A DNA stretch of 64,000 nt from Phialocephala subalpina (taxonomy: Eukaryota > Ascomycota > Leotiomycetes > Helotiales > Mollisiaceae), in NCBI GenBank assembly GCA_900073065.1, contig FJOG01000020.1, positions 28,859 through 92,858 on the forward strand, read 5' to 3'. The notes under the pieces were generated by a model. The model had not been told where the DNA came from and did no database searches. It was given only the letters and a program-made list of their open reading frames with translations. The translations under genes and the position numbers were made by a program. Within the stretch, counting starts at the first letter, position 1, and every line of letters begins with the position of its first letter. Below, one piece after another: positions 11,755 through 24,100 of the stretch.

Positions 11755-12655
11755 GTCAGCGCTGCTCGTCTCAGCGAGGATCCGATGTGACAGTTGGTGT
11801 ACTTGAGGATGGCAAGAACAAGACCGTCGACCCGAATATCTTAGTTCTTGGGCGTGTGTTTCCTCACCCCATTTTGTCATCATCACATGCTAACTGGACA
11901 GTTGCATTCAACCTCTCAGGACATCCCGAGTACGATTTGATGTTCTCCACTGCTCCGCAGGTATTGTTCCCATATTCGTTAACCTGATCTACAAACAGTA
12001 TTAGCAAGGCTCGAGCAATCACCGAACTAGACTAGAAATATCTCAGTAGTTGCTCAATATTCATGCCACGTGGGAAGGCCTTGGAGGCTGCACTGCGATG
12101 AATGGAATGGTATAGGTCTACCCATCTCACAAGATATAGACAATTAGAGTCAGCTCGGCAATCATAGATAGTCCTTCGACGATCTCGCACCTTTTTTGAA
12201 AACGTCCGAGAGATTGAATGCACTATTTCGACAGATTGGAAAGTCCTACGAAACGGAAGATAGCATCGACCACGAACCGCACAAGGATCATGGCCTCATC
12301 GCTACTTCCTTTCCAGTCAAAAAATGCGCAGGTACTGATGCCTGGGTCTAGATTTGGGATAACCTGGGGCTCAAAATGCCCGAAGACCCGCAGTCTGGAA
12401 GTGGACTTGGTAGCGTCACGTAGGCCCGGGCAATTTAAAGCCCGAAAATATGCTGATGAACGCAGGAACCTCCAGATCGTAGACACCGTATCTTCGACGA
12501 GAAGCTATGCAGCTAACGCCTACCTTGCGCCTAACGCCGGTTGTCGCAATCTCACTGTTCTTACGGAAGCTCAAGTGAACAAGATTGTACTCTCTTCAAA
12601 AGATCGTTCCCTTCAAGCAACAGGAGTGAGCTGCATGTCGAAAGGTAGTACAGAG
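11755..12655 (+). pseudogene. GMC oxidoreductase relic (aryl-alcohol/choline oxidase type)
   Basis: Pieces of one GMC flavoprotein lie in the right order on one strand but in different frames. They are AARLSEDP then DVTVGVLEDGKN near 11760-11820, HPEYDLMFSTAPQ near 11920, GMC signature LGGCTAMNGM near 12080, WDNLGLKMPEDP near 12350, and TRSYAANAYLAPN followed by LTVLTEAQVNKI near 12500-12590. At least two frameshifts (near 11782 and 12076) and in-frame TAG codons separate them. The FAD-binding N-terminus and the C-terminal catalytic half are missing. Intact family members oxidise alcohols with FAD, often outside the cell. This copy cannot be functional. Confidence 0.78.
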
Positions 12656-13168
12656 TAGGAGTCAGCTGTCCAAATTCCATGAGAAGCTGCCTGTAGTCTC
12701 CCAGTAACAGGATAGGCTTGTTCACCACTGTACAATGAAAACGGAGATATATTAAAGCCGTTCAGAAAGATTTGAAACTCTGGAACAGGTATAATAAGAC
12801 GTTCGCGACAGTCTCAGACTGGAATAGAGATTTCAAAATGACTGAGCCATATCGTGACCACGGTAACTTGTCTTGGGATTTGTGATGCCTTTTGTATCAC
12901 CCAACGCGTTGGCGATGTGGAGAAAACAGCATCATAGCACAAGCAAAGTATACCGTTGTGAGAGCAACCTAGAACTAGGTATGGTATCTGGTGAGAGTAA
13001 ACAGTAGAACAGAGTGACTTTCATAGTAAGAATTTTTATCAATGACATATTTCGTCATAATTGTTGGGAATTTATATAAAAAAAAGAACAAAGGAAATTA
13101 ATTGTTTTTCCAAGTCTTCTTCTAAGTCGAGGGGAACATTTGTGTGTGGGACTGTGGGGTGGGTTGCT
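12656..13168. other. Intergenic, nothing recognised
   Basis: About 510 bp between the GMC relic and the 3' end of the HEXXH gene; no coding or RNA signal is apparent. Confidence 0.5.
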
Positions 13169-16123
13169 TCAGGGCTTGCCTTTCTTGGCCTTCTTGCTTT
13201 GCCTATCATCTCCAGGAGCTCCTTTCCGTTTCTTTCCTTGCGCTGGAGGATTGTCAATTACTTGAGGCCAACCGTTTTTTAACTTTCTAACAATTCCGGG
13301 CGGGCCGAGACTTTATAAGTTAGTACTTGTATGTAGACGTGACGGGTATGTGCTTACGCCCATCTGTAGTTGTTGTTCTCGAACTCGCAGATACAGTCAC
13401 GGAACAGTGCCACTGTAAATGGATTGGCCTGTGCATTCATCAAACCATCTTCCTTGACTATTCGTTTGAAGGCTTCGTTTGAAAATTTCCTGAGAGCTTG
13501 ATACCCTGCATGTTAGCATTTCCTATACGAAAAGATGATAAGATATCGAGGAAACGACGTGCGCGGACACAGAGATCAAGCGTATATGAAGGTTACAGAT
13601 CCACTCACCTTCCATATCGAAATCGTAAAGACCAGATTCGTGAAAGTAACAGAAATCTTGTAAAGGATCCATGACTCTAGCTGTGCATCTTTCAAACCAG
13701 TCGAGACTAAACTTGGTTGGTTTCGTATACGGTGGCCTCTCTATTGGAGGAGGAATGGGAAGGTTGGTAGTTGTGTCGACACCTTCCCAGCCATCTGGTA
13801 GAAATGTTACCATAGCTTGCGTTGGCATCGGCGGTTTATCGTAAACCTTGGATGTCCTAGGTTGCTACAAATTAGCGATAGTCTCTTCTCAAGTAATGCG
13901 GAATAGTGGCATACCTAATCATCGTATTTGCCCCATTCACATCTACGAGGAAAACTCGAAACTGCTGGTATGAAATATCTCTCAGACCACAGCTGAGAAC
14001 GTGGTCGTATAACATATGGGCTCCCATGTTAAAATGCAGGGTATCCATCGCAAGTATGCGACGATATCGACGCAAGAAATCCTTGATCTCATCAAATTTT
14101 GCAACGGAAAGAGCCTTTTTCGCACTCTGAACGTTCGAATCAACACCCAACCCGGCTGGAGGTGCTGGAGGCGTTTGCTGAAGCCCACTCATTGCGTCGA
14201 GAATCCTTCTCACTTCGCGTCGCCGACGGTTCTCTATCCCGATGGCGGTCACTAGATCTGCAGGTGAATTCGTGTCAAGCATATCATCGTCTGATATATC
14301 CTTGCCTCCTGGATTATTGTCCACTATATCATCGTCATGCATTGTACTCGGACGTGCTGGCACGGAGGGGTGTTCACCCTTGAATTTGACTCCCAGAACC
14401 TTTGGACCTAAATGTAGACCTGTAACACTATTTCTATGACCTTGTTAACATGAAAATGTCTCGCATGGATCCAAGCAGCTTACTTCAGCAGGTAATAATT
14501 CCAAAATCCAGGTTCGTGAAGGTCAAAGAAGTATGGAAGGGGAACAGGATAGAAAGTTGGTTCTGTCCAATCTGATGGTGGTTCTGTCCCTAAAATTGGA
14601 CTTTCTTCTAGCTTGACTAGAGCTTCAGTCAAGTCTTTATACATGTGCACTCTGAAGAGCGATATTGTCAGCTCATATGAACATTGGCTGGGTCATGGGA
14701 CCTACTGGAATAGACCCGCAAGTGGTAGGCCTCTCGTACTGTGTTTACCTGGTTGATTGAATTCGAACCTACTTGTTAGTCCTCCAAATAACTATACGCT
14801 CCAAAATCAGCACCTGTATTACTCCTCGAGGGTGATGAAATTACCGTCGTTTCCATTGCGAATCCCCTGAGCGAGTGAGAACACTTCCATTACGGTAGAG
14901 GGCTGTCAACCCACAGTTCAGTCCATATATCATTGCCAAGATAAGGCTCGTTAGTTGATAGAGCAAGTCCCGGTTGTTTTGATAATAGTCCTTCTTTACC
15001 TTTTCGTGCCATATAGCATGCTGCCATAGAATAGATTATTAGAAAGAGAGTTACACAGGAGAGGGATACCGGAATAGCATGTACATGCGGATTATACTTA
15101 CTGTGAACTCGTGTAAGAGTGTGCTAGCTATTCGAAAATGACATAGCATCCTTTCAGAGATAGTGATCCTTTTATCTAGCAACGGTGCGAGTAATTCGTA
15201 ACCGAACCAGACAATCGTATCTCCGAACAGCTGAGATGCGGTTTCTCCTTGCACGAGGTGGTCCCTCTCGAGCCCAGTATAGGGATCTGTATGCTCGCTT
15301 ACCAAATGGAACTCTACCTTGCAAGCGATACCATTGAGAGTCGTCTTCGCCCTCCGTATCTCGCTAGGATTATTAATAATTTCCGCGCATCGTGGTATAA
15401 GCCGGTATTGATCTTCTTGAGCGCCAATAGGTAGATCTTGGACAGGTATCCGTCTGTATTCGCCAAATAACAGAGTATCCCACCTTGAAGAGTAAGCAAC
15501 AGTCCACCTACATTGAGCTAAGGGCGATTTACCATGGCCATAGCTGTGCATGTAGCAGTGTTTGGCTTGCTAGTCGAACTCCGGGTTCTAGCGCGTCCCA
15601 CACAATCGCGTTATCGACCTAATAATTAGCGTATTTCCAACTCAGTATATGAAGTGATGGGAGAGCATACATGCCAGTATCCACTTCGGCCATTGCCCAG
15701 AGGAAACAAAGCCTGATGGTTCATGAGTGATTGCTGCCACCTGTCCTTCGCAAAAGCAGGGTGAAAAGGCAGTCGAGAATGAGGAGATAGTGGGTTATCA
15801 GGATGTTCGTAGTAAGGCGCTAATGAATCGAGAGACCTCAATTCGGCTGCAGTAAAACCTGATACACATTGCTATTAGTAAAAACAGATATCTTGCCCGT
15901 GACGGCAAGCTAACATTTCCTCACCTCGAAATCGTACACGCTGGAAACTCTCCAACCTATCGTGAGTTTGCTTTTGTGCTTTTGTGGCATTTTCGGCTAA
16001 ATATGTAGGTGTCAACCCGCTTTTGCGCTCAGTCCTGGTTGTAACGACTGGATTGTCGTGCACACGATAATGGTAGACCTCCCTCAGTGGAGTTACCACT
16101 GCCCTGGCCCGCTTCGGCGGCAT
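13169..16123 (-). CDS. Large hypothetical protein with HEXXH motif (putative zincin)
   Basis: Eleven exons: 15925-16123, 15671-15858, 15533-15618, 15102-15483, 14845-15020, 14706-14768, 14484-14651, 13915-14427, 13609-13856, 13358-13505 and 13169-13310. Every junction keeps phase and the total is 770 residues. Landmarks in order: basic start MPPKRARAV, SLAPYYEH, ALFPLGNGRSGYWH, VWDALEPG, WWDTLLFG, then STLLHEFTHAIWHE, an HEXXH metallopeptidase-type motif. An intron falls between its T and second H. Later come FDLHEPGFWNYY and a second related block, FCYFHESGLYD. The tail is Lys-rich and resembles a nuclear signal (KKRKG...SKKAKKGKP). I do not recognise a named family. Zinc binding and proteolysis are inferred from the motif alone. 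A truncated copy lies just upstream. Confidence 0.7.
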
Positions 16124-16871
16124 TTTGACTGATCGAGAAATGTTCCTGAAATTTCCGGCACATCAACTCGACAACTGGGAGCAAAGTCTACCTGCCCAAA
16201 TCCAGACTTCTTTGTGCGGGAATTCTGGTTGAATGAGAAACAAAGAGGGCCATTGGTTCTCCGGTTACTTTGTCAATCGCATGCGGACTTACTCTTTGCC
16301 TCCCAAACAACAATGCATCTCGCGCATTTCATTGTGAGTCGAGTAGCAGTCAATGTTGTTGTCATTGTTTCTAAGCACGTGACAATGTACCCCTCGATTA
16401 CCCCGCGATTGCCTTCGAAGGAAGCTTGCGAACTTGGGGGCAGGAAGAGGTCTGAGCGGAAGGGAGGAGAGCATATAAGGGGCCTCTGGCCCCTCATCCT
16501 CTCTCTTCAGCTCTCATCACTTTCACACTCACGACTTCTTCAGCTTTTCTCAGATATTGATTGAATCACCACTTGACTTCTCACCACGAACGCGCAAGGT
16601 ACGTTTGCTGCGAATGAAGTGTGATAGCAAAGAAGACGGATATTAGTCGAATATGGTCAAGAGCTGGGACATTGAGAGCCAAAGAGACCCACTTCAGAAA
16701 TCGAGAAATTAAAATTTCAGAGGAAAAGAAAACCAGGTCCATAGACAGCGCACAAGCGAACAATGCATCAAAAAGAAGAATCAAGGTTAGGGAATAAGAA
16801 TAGCTAGGAAGTGACAGACCATCCTCGAGTCAAAGGAAATCCTTCTTCCTCTTCTTCACCTTAGGAACCTT
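16124..16871. other. Intergenic upstream of the HEXXH gene
   Basis: 750 bp between the HEXXH gene and its truncated relative. It should contain the promoter of the intact gene. A CACGTG site lies near 16377. No gene is seen. Confidence 0.5.
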
Positions 16872-18075
16872 CTAAACCTTCTTCTCGAGATCCAGCGCGT
16901 CACTCGTTCTTTTCTTGCTTGCCCTCAATTTTATTTCGTGCCATATCGCATGCTGTACGTAGATCAGCGTCCAAACATGTCTGGCTCTATGTTGCGCAGC
17001 TGACAGCATTTGCAGCAATGCCGGCATGGCTAGCTTCAGGTTGAATCAAAAGAGCTAGCAAATGCGCCCACCGTGCCCTCATGGAGAAGTGTAACAGCCA
17101 CGCGAAAGTGACACAGCATTCTCTCAGCAACGGAAACCCTCTTGTCAACAAGAGGGCTAAGCAATTCGATGCTAAACCATGTAATTGTTTGGCCTTCTTG
17201 CTGTGATTCCGTCTCTGCATTGACTGTACGACATCGCACAAGGCCTGTATCAGGACTTATGTACTCGCTTATGAGATGAAATTCGATGTTCTTCGCTATT
17301 GGCTCGAACTCTTTCTAAATATCAATCTTATCGTTTCGGCGGGGAGGATCGACTTGATGGAAAGTGCGCTGTTTGAATTTAGCTGGGAATTGGTTGGAGG
17401 GTATTTTGGAGTATTTACCTGCGAGTAGAGTTTCCCGCCTGTCTGAATTAGTGACAGAGTCTGCCATGGGACATTTACCATGGCCAAGTGCGAGCATTGA
17501 GAAGTAGCTAACTAGCCAATTTGATACCCGGCTCAAGTAACTCCCAAATCGTATCTTGCCAGCCTAGCAGACATTATAAGTCAGTCCATATGCACACGCA
17601 CAGGAGTGAAGCACCTCACATCCCAGAACCCATCTCTACCATTTCCAGAGGGAACAAAGCAACGTGTTTCGGAAGTGGTCGAGTCCATCTTGCACGGTCG
17701 AACACGGGACGTATATGGTTCAATTGCGGTAGATGGTTGCCGAATGGATCTTCGCCATGCTCGTAATATGGAGCGAGAGATTTCAGAGTTCGAAGCTCTG
17801 CCATGGTGGATCCTGAACGATAGAACGTCAGCAACCATGATTGCAGCGCTGGAGGCTTTACAGGACTTACCATGGAACCGACTGCTCTGATACTTTTCTA
17901 GGGTTTTCTGTTGTGTCTGAGTCAAACCTTGAGATTGATACACGGCCGTCAAGCCACTTCTCCGTTCATTCCTTGTTCGTAGGATCTTGTCTTTGCTGCG
18001 ATGGGAGTAGATCTCTGCCAGCTGTGTCAGCGGAGGCGGGCGAGCGTGAGATTTCGGGGATGCGGACAAAGTGAC
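16872..18075 (-). pseudogene. Truncated, decayed copy of the HEXXH gene
   Basis: It matches the first half of the neighbouring 13.2-16.1 kb gene exon by exon: NERRSGLTAVYQ, SLAPYYEH, ALFPLE, TIWELLEPG, then LLSPLVDKRV and ERMLCHFRVAVTLLHEGT joined across an intron to HAIWHE. Intron positions are the same, including the one inside HEXXH. It then ends after about 25 residues, so the second half is missing. Two in-frame TAG codons (17508-17510 and 17315-17317) interrupt it, and no ATG is found where the intact gene starts. Copy and original have diverged strongly, so the duplication is old. It is considered non-functional. Confidence 0.78.
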
Positions 18076-18354
18076 GAAGGTATACAAACATCAATCAGGC
18101 ATTCTGATTTCAGCAACGTAGCGAACCTTTGCCTCCCAAAGCTCGGTGCTCAAGAAAGTGAATAAAGAAATGTGATCTCGTGACCTCGATGCATTGTCAC
18201 TGCATTCGGAACATGAGGCTTTGGAGAAGTCCCCGGAAGGCTCATTGTTCGGAACAAAGAACCAATTGTCGTTGTTGTCCCCAATTGACGAGTAGGGTGT
18301 GAGCTTCAATCTTACGAATCTACGGTCCGACAATAATGACAACAGCACTTAACT

Positions 18355-19747
18355 ATGACATCTCAGTATACGCCTTTATGGCTCCGCAGTGATAAAAATT
18401 GGAAAGTGCGTCTGCAGGATGGTTGGGAAGGGGATCGCATGTTGGGCCAAGGCAGTTATGGCATTGCTGGCCATTGTGAGTCTCAATCTCTTGGACAAAT
18501 GCTGTTTGCTGGTGATACTTGTGCTGACTTCAAATTGCTGAGGAATAGGGAAATACAAGGGCCCAATTGAGACCGCACCAAATATCAAAGACGTAGTGGT
18601 GAAACAATCGCAGCTTCTTACATACGAAGCCGATGAAGACCCATACATTGAAGGTCGACTCCTAGAACTACTAGCGAGCGTCGAATCAAGACATATTCTG
18701 AGGCAGTACGGTCCCTTGGTAGAGGATGACGAGAACGGGTTGCCAGTCATAAAGCTCTTCCTGGAATACTGCCCAGGCGGCGACATGCTGAGGTTGATGG
18801 AGTCTAGTAGAATAATGGGAACGGGAGCAATGGTGAAGAAACCACAGAATCCGTTCTTAGAGGCAGACATCTGGGCCATGTTCAACTGTTTGGCACTGGG
18901 GCTGGCGGTGGTGGATCGTGGGACCGAAGACGAGTTCGCCCCAGCTTGGAACAGAGACACCGAAATCACCCATAATGATCTGAAGCTCGACAATGTCTTC
19001 ATGGGATATCGGGACCCAGATCATGAACGCTGGCCAGTCTTCAAGATCGCCGATTTTGGTGTAGCAACAGAGGAGCCGAAGGTCCAGACATTTCAGTATG
19101 GAGGAGAACCTCGAAAGCGCGGCACCCCGAATATCAAACCTCCTGAAAATGATAACCAAGGTGCCCCATTGCTGCATCCATGGAAGGGAACATGTTAGAA
19201 TGTCTATCAAGTAGGGTGTATCATGCATTGTCTGATGTTACGGCAGAGGAAATTCTTTGGCGCAATTCGGCGGGGAGCCGCTGCCGTAACCAAGGATTCC
19301 GAACGGGGTGGAGAATCGAGTGGGTTGGACTTGGACATAGATGTGATGAGGAACTTATATTCATCAAGATTGAGAGAGCTGGTGATAAGATGCTTGATGC
19401 GGGAATCATTGCTGAGGCCAACTGCACTCCAATTGCAGGGCGAGGTTCGACTGGGCCTGGAGGCTGCAATGTCTACCGCGGAGAAGACGAATGCGTTCAA
19501 GAACAACGTAGGGATGATTTATAGGATCGATATGAATGATCATGGACGTATTTGGGCTGAGCCTCCAGTGCTGGTCGATGTTAAGGGAGTGGTAATACCA
19601 CAAAGACAACCAAATGCGAGCAGGAAGCAGGGGCAAACATTGTACGGTGAGCTGATATGGACTTCGGCAGGGTTGGTTATTCTCATTGGGTATATCCTGT
19701 ATATGTGGAAATATGTGATCGAGATTGACATGAGGATCAGAATGTAA
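18355..19747 (+). CDS. Protein kinase with a C-terminal membrane helix
   Basis: Three exons, 18355-18475, 18549-19160 and 19215-19747, in phase, 421 residues. Glycine loop LGQGSYG (about 29-35), candidate lysine in VVVKQ (about 59), catalytic loop ITHNDLKLDN with HND for HRD (about 182-184) and an intact DFG (about 209). The C-lobe has LVIRCLMRESLLRPTA. The last 40 residues contain one hydrophobic segment, SAGLVILIGYILYMW, followed by charged residues, which suggests a tail-anchored kinase with a cytosolic catalytic domain. The middle intron has a weak donor (GTGCCC), and the exon after it is the least certain part. The substrate is unknown. It is divergent from the truncated HEXXH copy on the other strand. 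Confidence 0.8.
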
Positions 19748-19917
19748 AGAATAATGTAATATGATTGATGATCAACACGGGAGGTTGCGGACGGTTGAGT
19801 TCAAGAGAGAAAGTGAAGCGCCTCTGGTCTATTCAGGCAGCCGGACAATATCTGACCTCGACATCATACTCCACGATACCTCTGCCAACCCAGCGCACAT
19901 GCGCAACCATATTCAAG

Positions 19918-20687
19918 ATGGTCCTCTCCTTCATTCTGATCCAGAACCGACAGTACGTATCCTTCTGCTGCCTCTATCTTCTGCAATCTCGAGTCCCAAT
20001 AGCTGATCAATCACAGGGGTAAAACACGCCTTGCGAAATGGTACGCACCATACAACGATGAAGAGAAGATAAAGCTCAAGGGCGAGGTATGCCATACTCT
20101 CTGCGACAGCGCTACCTTTCTCCATTCCAATGCTGCAGTCCTTCGCCCCCAATCCCTATCTCCGTCCCTTCCCAATCTGCCTCCAACTCTGCCCTCAAGC
20201 CCACAACTAACAGCCCACCTCCAGGTCCACCGCCTCGTCGCCCCCCGAGACCAAAAATACCAATCCAACTTTGTCGAGTTCCGAAACAACAAGATAGTCT
20301 ACCGGCGGTACGCAGGCCTCTTCTTCTGCGCCTGCGTCGACGCAAACGATAACGAGCTGGCGTATCTGGAAGCTATACATTTCTTTGTCGAGGTACTGGA
20401 TAGCTTTTTTGGGAATGTGTGTGAGCTGGATTTGGTGTTCAATTTCTATAAGGTGCGTAGTTCTGCGTGGTGGGATAGATGCTGTGACGGATATTGAGAG
20501 GGGAGGACGTGGGGGAAGAGGAAATGCGGAGAGAGAAAGGGCATGACATTCAAGGCAGAGTGAATGCTGACGATTCTTTGAATAGGTCTACGCCATACTA
20601 GACGAAGTCTTTCTTGCAGGTGAAATCGAGGAGACTAGTAAGCAAGTCGTGCTGACACGGTTGGAGCATCTGGACAAGCTGGAATAA
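19918..20687 (+). CDS. APS2: AP-2 complex sigma subunit (clathrin adaptor small chain)
   Basis: Four exons (19918-19952, 20017-20086, 20225-20452, 20586-20687) give 144 residues, against 142 in animals. The longin-fold small subunit starts [20 protein letters not shown] and contains [37 protein letters not shown] and [12 protein letters not shown], nearly invariant across eukaryotes. It binds acidic dileucine cargo signals at the plasma membrane during endocytosis. Introns have GTACGT, GTATGC and GTGCGT donors. Identity is certain. Confidence 0.97.
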
Positions 20688-21125
20688 TGGGCGTATGATG
20701 GATGGTATATCTTGGTACGGATTCTTTCTGCATTGATTGGCGTATGGCGTTAGCATGGCGTACACATTTGCAAAACACAAGCAGAAGTTCGTGATGCTAG
20801 TGGTATCATGACATTGAAAAGCTATGGAGTTGCTTCGTGTGCATATTTGCGGTGAAGCTACTCGCGTGAGCACATAATTTGCTCTCGAAACTGCGCAAGG
20901 AAACTCTTATCTACACATGATGCCATAGCGCATCTTCGCCATACAAGAAAGAGCAAGGGTAATTCCAGTCAAGAAAGAGCCTGTGTGATAGGAGCCTCGA
21001 GATTCGCAACCCAGAAGGAGTTGCTGTCACAAGCCATCCAAATCTGTCCGAAGCTTGCCCATCATATAACACTTCGCCTCGTTCTTGTTACCCTCGCGCT
21101 CGCCTTTGCCGCATGTTCGTATGAT
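20688..21125. other. Convergent 3' interval
   Basis: About 440 bp between the ends of APS2 and the zinc-knuckle gene, which point at each other. It holds both 3' UTRs; nothing else is seen. Confidence 0.5.
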
Positions 21126-24100
21126 TTATTGGAAACCAAATCCACGCAAAACATCGTTCAGCAGCATTTCTCGAAGAACCCCTGGCTTCGCCTGATCCTT
21201 GGCCACCATTACCTCCTGTTCGGATGAATCCTGATTCTTGACCTTGAAGCTCTTCGCTAAGTCTCTTAATCGTCCGACGGCTGGCTTCTTGACGACCTGC
21301 TCTGACTCACGAATGCGACTGATACTCATATTCTGGGACAACGCCGGTGAAGGCAATGCTAAAGTCGACGCGGAGGCAGCGGTCTTGGCCTTCGCACGAA
21401 GGTTGGGCTGAGCCGGTGGTGCCATATTGGCAATTGTAGTGATTTCTGGGGATGTCGGACCATTCTTTTCTGTCTCCGAGTGAAGATCCTCCGGAACTGG
21501 CGATGCTGCACGGGTTGGAGGTGCACCCCAGATATCTGGTACAACTCGATTGGCTTGTGTAGCTTGGATGACTGGTGCCACACGAATGGGACGTGCCTTA
21601 GTCGGACGTGGACGAGTGTTTGCTATAGACTCCGAAGCATTCTTGCCAATGCCCGAGTGATGCTCCGGGATTGGTGGTGCAGCACGAGTCGGAGGTGCAT
21701 CCCAGATGTTTGGTACAGTTCGATCGGGTTGCGTAGCCCGGATGACTGGTGCCTTTCGGATGGGTCGAGCCCTAGGAGGATTGGGACTCTTTACTGGAGA
21801 GGTCGAGGCATCATCTAGATCATCTTTGTTGCAATCCATATGATTGGGAGCTTCCTCAAAGGTGACCAAATCGTCACCATGGGCAGCAGAAACCTTGCTC
21901 GCAGCATCACCCTCAGGATCATCTTCTACCGTGGCTTTCATGGATTTGTCTCCTTGCAAGGTCTGAATGTTGTTGAGGCCCTCGTCCGCAATGTCCTCGA
22001 CTGCTGGCTGCTTGTGTGTGCTCTTTGTCAGATGTCCCGGGGAAGTGGGTACATTGTCTGATGCCTTCTCGTTGAGATCCTCTTGAATCGAATGCTCATC
22101 GGTGTCAGAATCGTTCTCCGAATCAATGAACTTCCGACGAACTGCGATCATCTTCGCCTCGTTCTCCTCACGATCTTTGGCAGCCATGTTCGCCAAGATC
22201 GCTTCTCGATAGAGTTGTTCTTCCTTCGTCAATTTCCGTAATCTTTCTGGCTTCTTCTTTGCGGCAGATGGATTTGCGCCGGGCTTCGACACGAAATCCA
22301 AAGTCGGTCTCATAGGATCAGCTTCGTACCAGCTACCATCGTGGCCCCGGACACTGAAATCGTCGGACTGAGAATTTGCAGTGCTGCCATTGACTACTCT
22401 TCCGAGGTTTCGAAGGTTCTTCGATGTGAGCTCCATGACGACGTTTTTCCCGTTACGTTTGATAGCCCTTGTTTGGTCGTAAGCGTTCTCCTCCGAAGAA
22501 CGCGTAGGTGTATTTTTGACGCGCTTGACCTCATCGGTAGAATTGCTGCCGTCTTTGGCGCGAACAACCTGCACTTGTTGTACTTCGAGTGAACGTGAAC
22601 TTTCAGGACTTGCGAATGATTGTTTTTCGTCCAAATCCATATGGTACTCTTGATCCGTAGAGGAGCACAATGGCGAATTATCTGGAGACTTGTGATGAGG
22701 TCCGGATGGAGACAATTCTCGACGAAGGCCAGCCGTGAAAGCCTTTACATGTCCGATAGAAGCTTTGCCCATTGTCGTAATTGAGGCAAAAGATCGTGTT
22801 CGGTTGTGAGAGGTATCCAATCCGCCAACCCTCTCGTCGAAAGCTCCATCAAACCCACCAGCAAAGGGCTTGTACTTGTTGACGACTTGAATGTTCTCGA
22901 ACTCTGACGAACAGCCATCCCAAGTGGGTGACTGTGCAAGTGAACTGTGCAGGTCGTCAGTATGGTCAAAGGGTTAGAGGTGGTATGATCATACCTAGCA
23001 GCTGCTTCTTGTGCTTGTCTTTTGGCGTCCTTCTTCCACATTTCTCGTGCTGTCGGCCGCTGTGGAGCAGGATTGACAGTGTCCTTCATTTCTGGGTGCT
23101 TTGACACCAATCCCTCGACAAAGCTGGAATAGACCTTGACAGGCTTCTTGACCTCGATGTCCATTTCTTCTTCGCTCCCCGTATCGACGTCGATCTCGAA
23201 GTCTCCCGCGTACTCTCCCTTTGTTCGGAATCCCACTGGCGGAGAACTGGGTACACCTCCGTAGTCTAGAAAGAGATCCGCCCCGCGATGTCCCTGCTTA
23301 CTGCCGTCACCCAGGATCGCACCATTCCTGATAAGGGCTTGGACCTCCTCAGACTGACCTCGAGAAAATCTCAAAGGCTCCTTTTCAGACTCTTTCAAGC
23401 CCATCATCTCAGTCTTTTCGCTAGGTTCCGATGGACTGGATGATGACAGTTCTTGTGTCAACCGACCCCGCTCAAGGTCAGCGCTCTCATATTGTCTAGT
23501 CTTGATTCTCTTCCTCGAATCGCGATCCACTCCGCTCTCTTCCATCTCGATCTTCCTCTGCGTGTCGGCTTCCCACTCACGGAGGATTCGGGAGGTGGCT
23601 TTCGTCGGGGTCCTAATGCCTCTTGATTTCCGCTTCTGGGTTATGGAGTAAGGGTCGGTGTTTCGAGGACACAGAGATTTGAAGTGCTCTCCCACCGCAT
23701 TGCAAATTTCGCAAATGTACGTCGAGGATGGAGGTCTGTCATAGTCAGGATCCAGATTTGTAGGGCACACCTGATGGCGAACAGTTAGTAGTCAGAAATG
23801 TTTCGTCGCAACGCGTAAGCTTGGCGAAAAGTAAACCAAGAATTTACCTGAAGATGATGACCTGGCGTCAAGTCAGTAACGGGTTTTGAGAGCATAGTCA
23901 AAATGATTTGTTCAGAATGTGATTGGTAAGACGAGACTCAAAGAAGGATGAATGGGGATCAATTGAGGTTGGAAGTCCTTGGGAGTTCGGAAGATTGAAG
24001 CTTACCTTTCTTGTTGCACCTATTGCAAACGTAGTTGCTAGGAGGCGGTTGCCCATACACATCGGCCATCTTTCTTTTGTATGCTGTTCTCTCAGCTTTG

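Noticed and set aside
13169..14856. Separate gene starting at an ATG at 14856 (METTVISS...)
   Set aside because: A donor at 14844 joins the upstream exon to the same sequence in phase, and all later phases agree, so one 11-exon gene explains the region better.
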